A stretch of DNA of 64,000 nucleotides from Haemonchus contortus (lineage: Eukaryota > Nematoda > Chromadorea > Rhabditida > Trichostrongylidae). The DNA lies in NCBI GenBank assembly GCA_000469685.2, contig LS997564.1, forward strand, positions 42,736,240 to 42,800,239. The letters are read 5' to 3'. The translations under genes and the position numbers were made by a program. The notes under the pieces were generated by a model, which was not told where the DNA came from, did no database searches, and saw nothing but the letters and a program-made list of their open reading frames with translations. Shown one piece after another: positions 11,401 to 23,400 of the stretch. Position 1 is the first letter of the stretch. The number at the start of each line of letters is the position of its first letter.

Positions 11401-14400
11401 CGTTACTGCTATTCCAAAAACCTCTTGTAGTCATTTACTCTCAGAATACCGCCCCATAAGTATAACGCCTACTCCAGCCAAAGTGATGGAACGAATAATC
11501 AGGGATAAACTCCTGTCATGGCTCCATAGATTAGGTCTAATTCCACATGAGCAGCACGGCTTTCTTAATGGAGCATCAACGACAACCAACCTCCTCGACT
11601 GCAATTTCGACTGGTCTCAGTCCCTGAATAGAGGACAAGCCATCGATGTGATTTACGTTGACCTTTCCGAAGCATTTGACACGATACCGCATTCGAAACT
11701 GATCATCAAACTTAAAACCCTTGGTGTGGCCGGACAACTTCTGGAGTGATTCAAGTCATATTTTTTAATAACCGATTTTTGACTGTTTAGGTGGACCGCA
11801 GCTTTTCTGAGAGACATGGCTGTTCCAGTGGTGTCCCTCAGGGAAGTGTTTTATCTACCCTACTGTTCCTAATCTACACCATCGGTCTTCCTGCGTTCAT
11901 TAGAACCTCAATGGATATTAAGGTTCAAATGTACGCAGACGACATAAAAATTTATGCTGCTTACGACAACGACGGGCGGCAGGAAGTCCAATCAGCCTTG
12001 CGGCAGTCGATAGTGAAAATGAAAGAATGGGCCATGACAGGGGTTTATCTCTTAATCTGAACAAATGCGCTGTATTCCATATTGGAGAAGGATGTGATAC
12101 AGACTATTACATTGACGGTGTTAAATTGAAAACATGTGACTCAGCGAAAGATCTCGGAGTTCTCATGAGTTCAAACTTGAAATTTTCTTAACATATAGAA
12201 AAAATATCTGAAAAAGCATTTAGCATTGTCTATCCGATCTTTCGAAATTTCCTGAGCAAAGACTCAAAAGCCTTACTTGCTTTATACAAAGCTTTCGTTC
12301 TCCCTCATCTTCTTGAGTACTGCTCCTCCTTATGGAATCCAGTTCGCAAAAAGGATGTATCGAAGTTAGAGAGAGTACAACGGACTTTTACAAGACTACT
12401 TTATTTCAGGTGTTTTTCTAGTACCAATCATACTAACTTGCCAAGTTACACAGAAAGGTTGAAAACGCTTGGACTATCACAGCTAACCCATAGAAGAATC
12501 GAGCTGACTTGACCCTCGTATTTCGTATCTTAAGGAACGAAACTAAATTAAGGTGAAGCAAATACTGGGCGTTCCGCCCAAGCAGTGGTAGAACAAGCGG
12601 TTTCGACCTGCACAATGCAATAATTTTCAACAACTTCTACCGGACTGTGAGGTAGCTTGATTGCCTCCCGACTGAATTACTGCGATCACCAAGTGGTAAG
12701 GTATTCAGAGATGAACTGAAGAACGTTGATCTTGGGGAATTGCTGAATCTTTACTTTTAATTCGATCGAAGCAATCCAGGCATATTTTTCATTACTCGAA
12801 TTTTCCAGAGTAGCCTTTCACCATTCTTCAAGACCGTCGAGGAACTTGCACCTGTCTCACTCACTCACCTCCAGGACGAGAGCCTCTTCCTCTTCAACTC
12901 CTCCGCAATACTTTCAAGCATTGATTTATAGCATTAGCATCGGTATTATATATGAAATATTGACGTTCTTGATCTGAGGATAACTAGTGCGTTTCTTCGA
13001 TTAGCCCCCTGCCTGCCGACCTTTCCCTCCTGTCCAAAAGGTAGCCAGCTAGTCGCACAAGGATCCTGGAGATTATTCAATTAGAATTCCCGAGATCTTC
13101 CTCAATCGTTAATCTGGAGCCTACGTCGATACGAGCCATTCTATAAGATGGCAAGCTATCTGTTCGTTTTGGAAAGTACCTCTTGAATGTAATGTCTTCT
13201 GAAAAGTGGAAAATTCATTCTACTACCAGGAAAGTCGACTATCACGCTTGGCTGCTGGTAAAGATGGGAGTTTATTTCGGTAGGCGACTTGCTGTGATGG
13301 GGATCCTTTCATTTTCAATTTTAGTTTTAAATGGTCACTTCTGTATGTACGTGTTTGCATTTCTATTTCAGTCAATTTTTTCATGGTTTGAGACCTCTGT
13401 CCTCTAAGTAAGGCACACCTTTGAGTGTATGAAATAAATAAATAAATAAACAAATAATTAAATAAATAAATAGTTAAATAAATAAATGAATCTATGTAGG
13501 AAATTCAGCTGGGACAGACATTTCATCATCGCTTCAAAGGCACAGTTCACGATAATTTTGAGTGATCCATATTAAAGCGAAAAATGGAAGATAAGGTAGA
13601 AAATAGTGCGAAGAAGGCGAAGAAATACGCCAATATTCACATCTCTTCATGCAACAACTGGACCCGAAATTTCCTGACAAACATGCAGGAAAGGGTGTTC
13701 GTTACACTGATATGGTTACCTTGATGGCTTCGTTGAATTCAGTTTCATCCATCACGGCGGAGATCATCGCAAGTACAGAGGCTCCTTTGTCATAAGTTAT
13801 AGCATCGTAGGCTTCATGCACCTCAATTTCTCTCTCCAGCTTGACTATCAAAGGATGACTTGTAGCCAATGCCATCAGCATCAAGTGCTCTCTCCAGTTT
13901 GTTGATGATGAAGAAGTCTTTCTGCAAGTGAGGGCGTTACTACCGCTGTGGCTAGTGGAGTCTAATAAAAACCATTACCAGCTTCATAAAGCCATGCGTA
14001 ATCGCGTCCAGGGAGATGTGTTCCATGTACGTAGCGAAACCTTCCTTCAACCATAAATCGTCCCACCATTTTATCGAAACCAAATTACCAAACCACTGGA
14101 AAAGCTAACAATTCACAGCTTTGAACGACGAAATTGAACATGTGCGATTGGAATGATTCCACGATTTTAATATTGCTGAGACTCTGTGCAGCCACATGGG
14201 ACATTGTCGGATCAAAATCCGGCCTGTGTTCACACCTAGTTTTCACAACAGATGAACTACTCCGCATCAACACTTTCGTCATATGACCCAACAAATATGA
14301 AAGAAATATTGCGATCTTCATCGTCAGGCATATTTACATGAACAGTTTCTAGCTATACTGCAAATCCTCATACACATGGCTAGTGCTTGATGTGCATGTG

Positions 14401-17400
14401 TGTGTGCCTCCCTAAAGTACCCGTACTGGGAAGGGATTTGAAACAGATAGAGATAATTGACCACTCTCAGACTGTACTTTTGCCAGGAGGCTTTCAGACT
14501 CTATAAGCTGCTATCACTGTAATCATGTGCTGATGTTCCCATACACAATAATTAGTGTATGGGAACACCAGCACGTGGGAACATCATATGGAAAACATAT
14601 TTGAATTCAGTGATAAGGGATACCACTTGATAACTGCAAAATAAACGTCACACTTATAGGAATTGGTATGCTGCGTATGGTAAAGTTCCAGTAAGAAATA
14701 TGGATGACACTTAGGTCTCAGTATGCGTAACTTCTCATATTAGCAGCATTTACTGAAAAGATTGTCAAGAAGCACAGGTGCGTACTATACACAGTCAAGC
14801 GTCAATGTCAGACCGCAGCGGCCTTCTTTTCGGCACATGGGTGTGTAGGCTTCGAATCCCAGTACAAGAAAAGAGAAAATATGAAGACCGCCCTGAGAAA
14901 TACCGTACTTCTCTTCCTGATGTGAAGATCTGCATTAAAGTTTGGAAATCCTGGTCAATGCCCACTTTCATCATAACATTTCATTATTTTTCTCAGTTGA
15001 AAATCTTGGACACTGAGGTGCTTTGGCAATCGAGCAACCAAACCTGATGGGCCAACTCATGAGCTATAGTCGACGAGACAGAGTATTTGTTCAAGGGACC
15101 ATAGATATTTACATCGTACAAGATCGAGTTCTCTCTGAAAAGGAGAGTTTTGAGGAATCTGCAATTATAAAGTTGTAAAATTGTATTGAACCTGTAGGTA
15201 ATCAATCCCCAATTTTCCATTGCACCAGCGGTGAAGTCGGGCAAAGCGAGCATGTCTAAATGACTAGGCTGTAAATTATCTATCAATCGTTAATAGCGTC
15301 ACGAGTTTCAAGGGAAAGGAATTGCGGATGCAGCTTTGAAAACCTTGCTTCAGTAGTGGATACTGAATGCCGAGACGATGTTCGAAAAATTCCAAACAAC
15401 TTATGCCGGCAGAGCACGCATACGAAGTCATATTCTGGGCTCCTTTTCGTGACCATATTCGGAACTGAAAGAGGCTAGACGGAGTAGCTGATGATGCATT
15501 GAATGTCTGAGAAAGAACCTACTCTGACTCCTCTTTTGGTGTACTGTTGAATGAACTCAAATTCCCCAACGGCGACCGCCAAAAGATATGTAGACATTTT
15601 TGGCGTTCTTTCAAATTTACTGACTATCCAAGGAGTGACTGGATCCCTGGAATGTTTCATACGAAAGATGTGCGTAAACAATCAAAAAAAGCTAAATGCA
15701 TTACAAAATTTGCCGCAAAGCACTTGTGGCAATGTGAAGCGGGCCGAAACACAAGAAGTTAGGTTCAAAATGCTTCCGCAGGTGAAAAATGGACGCTCGC
15801 GAGTATCAGGAGATGGGTTGGTTTAACGTGCTTTTGCTTTTGAGGAAAAAGATAAGAACACATCTAGCTCACTCTGTATTACTAATCTCTCTTCCGTTGG
15901 CAAGAGCTGTGGTCCCTTTTGGGTGAACCACAGTTACAGTCCATGTTGCCTTGAATTCCGGTTCGTCAAAACAAGGTACCATCAAACGTGCATAGTTCGG
16001 TTCGAAGTGAGTAACGGCAGCGGTCCTAGATTAATGGAAAAATTTTGGAAAATTTCGTGGCTTCAAGTAATTTTGGTAGCTGTGCAAAATAAAAGCCATA
16101 GCCACGGGGCAGGGATGTTATTCTGTACAAGCGGCATTTGAGGCAACAAATTAGCATTGGAGGCAACAAATCACTACCTAAGTGCTCTATTTTGTTGTGG
16201 TAAGGAAATTCTAATTGTAAGACCAGAGAAATAAGATCGTCATCAATCGACGAATCAATCCAATTTGTTAGCTATCGTTAAACAGAAAACCTTCACTGGA
16301 AGGAACTTGAAGGCTATCTCAGTGTGGTGCGTTTTGAAAAGGGACACACGTACGGACCGGAATGAAAATCGCATCAAAGTCAGGACGAAAGCTTTATGCG
16401 TCTTTTTGCATATTTCCCATTGATGCTCATTCAGTTCCCAGAATCATAACATCTCGCGAATTCGAGTTTTTTTTTCGTTATAAGTTGCTTCATAGCCGAG
16501 GATTTGAAAGCTGAATATACTGCTGAACTCAACCTATTGAGCTCTACTGGATGGTAATTCTCAAGTCTAGAGAGGCTCAACTTGAGATAGCATGATCTCA
16601 AGACATGCCTCTTACGTTCAAAGGGTGTTTCGTTCGCTGTAGGATAGCCATGGAACCGATGAGCAGTAGTCGACCACAGTTAGTACTCCGCGGGAACTCA
16701 GTGGTCAACAAGCTAGCTTTTTCCTTTGCTGTGTTGTACTGTGTACCAACTTCATTTCCTTGCTAAACCGAATATTAACTGCTTGAATCCCAAGAATAAG
16801 TGCCACTGAATTAGTGACCTCCTGAAAATAAAATTAGTTTTGTTCCCTAAAGGGTGCATTCGTGAGAAATAGTTCACTACAAGGGCGGCAGCTGTCACAA
16901 AAGTCGCTCTACAGACCCTTCCATCGATGGGTCTGATATTTCGTTAGACGGTCGGTTTTTTTCCCATCTTGCTTTATACAGTGCGCAGAAACAGCCACAT
17001 GAGTTGTACATTTACGTCCAGCACACTGAAGATCAGTCATTGTAGAGCGAATGACTGGAAAATGAAAAAAAGCAAAGCCAACGTCAGGGAATAATCTGAG
17101 TATCATTTAATAGCATTTATTTGAAGGTCTGGACAATATACATTGCAGCGCGTAAATCGATTCGGTATAGAAATAAAAGCAGCTCAGTTCACCGGACGCG
17201 CTGGCACCGATAGCCAGGACCACGCAGTAGAGGAGACTGAATTGTATCAAGTCGGCCAAAATATGTCTGTAGAAAACTACTGACTCGAATCTAATTCAAT
17301 GTGCTCAGACTTACTGATAGACGAAATCCTATTATTTGAAACAGCGGGTAGGTTACTATTGGAAGAGCTCGAAAATTCACGCGAATACCGTGAACTTGCG

Positions 17401-20400
17401 TCTTTTTCGTGTTGTCTCCACAAGTCGGTTCAGAGTGGAGTGATTCAAGAGCTGAAGATACCGTTAAACTCACTTTGTCATGTTCCACAAGAAGGCCTCG
17501 TAAAACTTGAAAAAGTACAAATTTGGAAAGTGCTGGAATGCACGCGAGTTCCATCTCAACTGCTAACTAAATGTGCGCATTGCGCACATGTTATCACTTA
17601 TGCAACCCAATGAGCCATCAAGATAGGAGCGCTACAGACATTTTCTGAATTGCATTGTGGACTTGATCGAATGTATGTGAGGTTCCTATCATATTCTCAC
17701 GTGCGAAGTAATTGAAGTTATTGTCACTGCACTCGAAATGAGTTTCCAATTCGACTGAATCAGTATTTGAAGCGAGTTGCTGACACGGGCTCTAAGTGGT
17801 TGCGAGATCTTCAAGTTGAGAGGGAAGTTCCAGCGAACGAAAGGATAGGGATGAAAGTCGCTATATCGTCGAGGACTACACTTACTTAGTGTGGTGCAGG
17901 AATATTGTAACCGACTCAATTGCGGGTAAATGCTTTCACTGTGGTGTGGCCCCAAATATCGTTGCGTGGCATACCCCTATATGAAAATGAACCAATTACT
18001 CCTGTTTCCAACAACACTGTTGATATATGTATATTCTCATGCTCCACAAGACGCTCAACATACCCAACGATATACAAATCGTCCGCGGTGAATACACAAT
18101 TTTGCTCTCATTTTTCCCAACTTGTCATCTAAGGCTTGCGTTGTCATAGTTAGCGGCCATCTAATTCACGTGACGGCGTGTCCGGTGTCAAATAAGGAGA
18201 AAGTTTAGTCGGCCGCGCTTTGCAAAGCTTCACTTCAGAGTCGCAATGAGAACGGAGCTAAAATGTGCCATGTGCATCACACTCCCTCCAAAATTCGTGA
18301 AAAGTTGCACGCATTCAATCTCCAAATAAGCATCATAGGGTAACAGTTACAACACAAAGTGGATACGTGGGCCGCTGGCTCCAACGCACGCTACGCCAGT
18401 TCGAGTTCTTCTATAAATATTGTTCGCTGGACGCAATACCAAAGTAAAGTGAGTGTTCCTCTATGAAGTCGTAAATTGGGCGAAACACAACAGCTCACCA
18501 ACGCCGAGTTTCTCTCGCACTGACGAAGCCAAAATGCAACTTAAGAACGGGGCCTTGCAAAGCGCGACCAGCAGACCTTCTGTTTGTTCGATACGTGTTT
18601 ATCGGCCCTGCCAACTCATGAGAATCACAGATGACCGCCAACGACAAATTGGAAAATTGCAAGCAGAATGGTCTTCACTGCGGGTGATATATATAACATT
18701 GAGTACGTTAAGTGCGTCGGAGAGCACAAATATATGTGTATAACCCTTTGACGACAATGCGGATTTCGACGTGACGCGCCCACGGGACAACGCTCCTCTC
18801 CTTTCGCACGCGACTGGCACCCACCAGTGTGTGGCACTGTCCCAGGAGAGAACTCTTTCACTGACTCACTGTATTCAGCAATTGTTAAGAAACAAGAAAG
18901 CATGGTGGGTTCCGAAATTAGGTCCCAATGTCTCATGTGCCAGTCATAGTGGCACCCACCGGTGGGTGCCATTGTCGTCAAAGGAAGAAACATTGTATAT
19001 AAACAACAACAAGGGAAACAGAAAACAAAAAAATGGGTCGTCTCCATATAGTCGTATGCCGATAGCGATATATGAGCCACACCACGGAAGAAGCGCTTAC
19101 GCATGAGTGAATTACAAAATTCTGCATGACACACAGGGTAGTCTCCGATAGTGCAGTGGTCCCATTCCCGAATTCTCGGCATTCACTGAAATATCCCTTC
19201 CAACTTGAAAAATCAGCGTGAGCTCGAGCCAGAAACCCGGTTCAGATATAACTTGAATCAAATTAGACAGTCATTTCGAACGCAGCGGAAACAACTTCAG
19301 TTAACCCGCACGTGAAAATATGATAGGATCGTTACATACATTAAACCAAGTCCACAATGCATTCCATGGAGTCGAACGTAAGGCGCTCTTCAGAACGTGA
19401 TTGGAACAATTTTTGCCGGTGTCTCATTAGCTTGCATAGGCGATATCGTGTGCGCCGTGTGCCCACTCAATTAGCAGTTGAGATGAATCCCGAATGCAAG
19501 GCGCCAAGATTCCCTTGTAGAGCTTGATGAGCTAGGTTTAACGGTATGTTCAGCTCCTAGAGTATTCCACTCTGAACCGACTTATAAAGGAAAGACAAAA
19601 AGGGCGGAAGTCCTCGGTCTTCGCGTAAATTTTCAAGTTCATACGGGAGTACTGCATGGTATCGAAGTGAGCTCTTTCAGTTGTAGTTTTTTAGATCTTC
19701 GAGAATATGCGTCTTCTTACCTATGAACCTGCCCCTATAACGAATACAACGAAAAACGTTAACTGTTGTTTTTGAAGGTACACAATTTTATTTGAAAAGT
19801 CTCCGCCAAGTTACGGGAATGACTATAAGTAAAAACGTCTCAAAGAACAGACTCATTCATCGCACAATACACAGTGCCGTTCAAAAATAAATCACCTCGA
19901 AGCTTTTTTGCCATAACTCTCTCGAACTAATGTTTCTGACCGATTTTTTGACAGCGCCCTTTTCAGACATTACCGACTCTCCCGCGATGCAGAACCGGCG
20001 GTAGCTCACTTTCGGCCAGGTTCGGTTTTTTTCGAAATACGTGCGAAAGAGGCATGTTGTTTAGGTAGGTTTCAGTGTGTTTTTTGGTCTGGAAATGTCG
20101 GTGATTTTTTATTCTGTTAGACGATCGCTCTCAGTAAAGAGACGGAACTCTTGCTCTCTCTCTTTGGCGGTGGAGCAGCTCTTCACCATTGCCACGGGCA
20201 GAAAGCAGGGATTGACCCACGCTCAACATCCAAGGCTATTTGTCCAGTCAATGATCACGATTACGAAGGCTATCGAAAGTGTTGAAGTTCTCAAAGACCC
20301 AATCAAACAAGCCAACCTGGGAGGGGCCACGGATTGCCATTTCCGAGGACAAGAGGGAAATCATTTGTGAGACGACCGAAGATTCCACACGAGCATCTTC

Positions 20401-23400
20401 CGATATGATAGCCGAAGTGTCGACGACAGCGACTTCGCTACCATCTAGAGAGACCATCGGCAAACGCCTGTGGGATGTTGGCTTATATAGAAGAGGACTT
20501 GTGAAATATCTGGATCTCTGAAAAACAGACGAGGTCGTCTTCAATGGGCGCGTAAGCACCTTCACTGGGCCTTCGACCATCTAGAGCGACTAGTCAAAAG
20601 TATTACGTTGGTACAGATGGAACTTTGTTCGTAGATGACCTTTGAAAATACAGTTTCGACCCCAAGTTGGAGTTAACAACTAGGTATTGATTTGGGGATG
20701 TTTTCAGAGTCTAGGCATGGGATCCTCGCATCATATTTTCACCACTACGGTCCAGCAGATGTACGTAGATATTTTGCGAAAGTACATGGAACTCTCATCC
20801 CAGCAAGATAAAGGCCCCAAACACAGATCTAGAAGAGGGCGCGAGTGGCCGATCCATCGGAAAACTTGATGCCTTGAATGATCCAGTCAGTCCCCTTACC
20901 TTAATATCATTGGGCCCACGTGGTAGGAATTCAAGAAAAGGATAGCCGGTAAATAGTCACAAATGCTGCTCACAGGCTTGGCCAATTTTACAAAGAATGG
21001 TAGAAAATTGATAAGTGCCTGATCGACAAACTAATCGAGTCAATGCTCCGCAGATACCAAGCCGTCATCGATGCCAACGGCATTGCTGCAATGTACAGGG
21101 TGTTCCAAAATTATTTGCGCCGATTTATAGCAATATATTAGAAACTTCTCAACTGCGAAAGACGATGGAATTTCTATGCACGCTAGCTAACACTATGTGC
21201 TACAACACGCTAAAGTCGCATTTCAAAATATCCCCCGTGAGCGCAAATAGAAGTCAAAGTTTGCTTTCAACTTGACCGCATGTGGCACGCAGGTATCCTT
21301 CTCCATTTCTTCCCAGCCGTCCTCCAGCTTTTGCATTCTAGGACTCCAAACTGGGACAGCAAACTCGACGAGTCCTCTTCTAATCAGGGACCATTCGTGG
21401 GGTTCAAGTGAGTCAAGTTCTGGAAAATAGGATGACCATTCCTCTTCACCAGTGAAGTCGGGCAGCTGTCGTCGGCACCACTCGCGGGCAAGCTTGGCTC
21501 TGTGGGCTGGAGTAGCGTCCTGCTTGAAGGACTATGAGATGTTTCAGAAAACGTAGTCGGATCAATGATTTATTTACTTCCATTAGTACGCCGTTTGAAT
21601 ACGGGTCTTGGTCAAATTCACGCCTGTTCCGAAGAAACCACGAGCGGCTTACCCTTGCCAGTGATTTCCTTGAAAAACATCATTTTACTGTTCTGATAAC
21701 AACCTTTTTGTGAGATATTACACGCTGGATGTTTCTTTCCGGAACGCGAACGTTTTGGTTGTTGAGGGATGGTTTTATCGAAAAAAAATTTTTGATCAGA
21801 GAAAACGACGAAGGGTTGCGTGTCATCACTCAAGTGGGTCTGCGACTTTCTACATTTTTTGGCCCTGCAGAGTCTGTTGAGATCGGGATAGGAGCAAACG
21901 ATAGGAATGGTAGTGAGGCTTCTGCATGACATTCTTCCATCGCGATAACTCCTGTAAGCCGTGCCCGTTGACTTCCTTTTGATGGGTCACCCAGAATCCC
22001 GACCGATTGGCAGACGGACCATTTTAATAGTCCTATCTTCGGAAACATTCTACCTTTCTACTTCTCCTGGTTTGTATCTGATTCAAGCTTTTTTTCTGTA
22101 TCGCTTAATAGCCTCCTATACAGTTATTACAAAAATCCCAAGGAATTTCATAATGCCCTTCCACCTCTCGCTTGTCAATGATTGCAAGTGGCATTGAATG
22201 AGCCTCCTCCATCTGAAAGATATTGGGAGTTCCACATCAGTAACCAAGCATATTGCAAGGAAACCTTCTTATGCAACTAATTAATAGCAGGTACCATGAA
22301 TTTGATAGATTGTTTCTACCTTAAAAATTACTGAACTTTGGCGCAAATAATTTTGGGACACCCTGTATATTAGACTATTAGTTAATTAGGTTTCAATCTC
22401 ATGATGATAGCGTTCAAGTTAAGCTATTTATTTTGAGCTGTTGAAACTGATGTTATTTTGTCCTGTTCAAAAAAATATGAAAAGTGGTCTTTCAAACGAA
22501 ATGAAAAAGAGGGCGTGAGTTCTAAGACGTAATCATCAAAAATCATAACTGCAAACAACATATCAAAAATTAAACCAACAATATTGAGTTTGAGATGAGT
22601 TATGGAGAGAATGTCCGAGGTGATTTCTTTTTGAACGGTAATATACCCCACTCTGCTCGATAATGCTACGCCACCTTTCTAAAAGTTTGCCCTGCACAGA
22701 AGATCTTGGGACTTTGGATCAAAAACCTGTTTTGGGTCTTCTTCGCAGAACCAAATGATTTTCAACAGAGCGACTGCTGCAGAGATTTGAACAAAGGATA
22801 ATCTGATAGTGCTGATCCGGACTATGTGAGGAAATCCGTGCTATTCAAACTCTGGTAATTTTCGAAGAATTTTTAAATATACGCGAGTTCTGGCGTTGCT
22901 TTGATAAATCGCGACAAATTCACAATTGACTAAATTTGGGGTTCTTGTTCTTTTGCTCCCTTCGAATTGTCCAGCTGTGTACAGTATCTTTCAGGGGTGG
23001 TCATTTTGCTGTGCGGTAATATAATAGCTCTCAGTAAGTGATTCCGTTCCAGATCCACCAGCAACGTAGCACATCAACGTCAATCATTCAATCTTGAATT
23101 TGATTCTTGGAATGTGTCGTGCCGTTCGGACGATTTAAAGGACGGCCTCGCCGTGGTGCGCCCGTAGTCCCCCGGGAAGGCACCGTACGCTGCAGAGAGC
23201 TAGAGTTCGCCACGGCCGGCGGACTCTAGCCGCTATCGGCGTTTGCATCATTCATTCGCCATCGTGTCAACGCCATAGCCGGCTGCTTTCGAGTACTCCT
23301 GTGCCTTCAACGTCAGCAGTATCGACGTAGCACCCGATGGGCTCATAGCACCACTCTTATGCAACTCTGAGTGGTGACAAGCTGCATGGATCGAAGCTGA

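Larger units (their letters stand above)
9455..12760 (+). pseudogene. CR1-like ORF2: endonuclease plus reverse transcriptase, broken
   Basis: The endonuclease (APE type) runs from about 9455 to 10170 with catalytic motifs [19 protein letters not shown] and FGNSDHNAN. The RT region follows with [12 protein letters not shown] (10707), the block [20 protein letters not shown] (11440), [15 protein letters not shown] (11660), [13 protein letters not shown] (11833) and MYADDIKIY (11930, catalytic ADD intact). The C-terminal part has [20 protein letters not shown] (12266). Breaks include the 38-bp triplication at 10273, the MITE at 11000-11401, a stop at 11747 and more stops after 12190. It cannot be translated. 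Confidence 0.85.
8571..13495 (+). mobile_element. CR1-like LINE, nearly full length, dead, antisense in an aminopeptidase intron
   Basis: About 4.9 kb. It has a T-rich leader (8571-8777), ORF1 (8778-9454), ORF2 with endonuclease and RT, a 3' UTR ending GAGACCTCTGTCCTCTAAG and GTGTATGAAATAAAT, and an AAAT-repeat tail. Several frameshifts and stops, a 38-bp triplication and a 402-bp MITE interrupt it. It accounts for most of the 5230-nt intron between two aminopeptidase exons and lies in the opposite orientation to that gene. CR1 is assigned from the endonuclease/RT motif pattern and the octamer-like tail. Confidence 0.85.
19868..22646 (+). mobile_element. Tc1-like transposon interrupted by a maT-like transposon
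   Basis: Left end at about 19870 (CACAGTGCCGTTCAAAAATA, then AATCACCTCG and CCATAACTCTCTC). Inverted right end at about 22580-22646 (the reverse reads ACCGTTCAAAAAGAAATCAC, then CTCCATAACTCATC). The ends are about 50 bp and imperfect. Without the inner element (21096-22365) it would be about 1.5 kb, normal for Tc1. Confidence 0.78.

Noticed and set aside
14830..14850. pol III B-box-like TTCGAATCCC at about 14838
   Set aside because: No A box or cloverleaf arms lie at the right distance.
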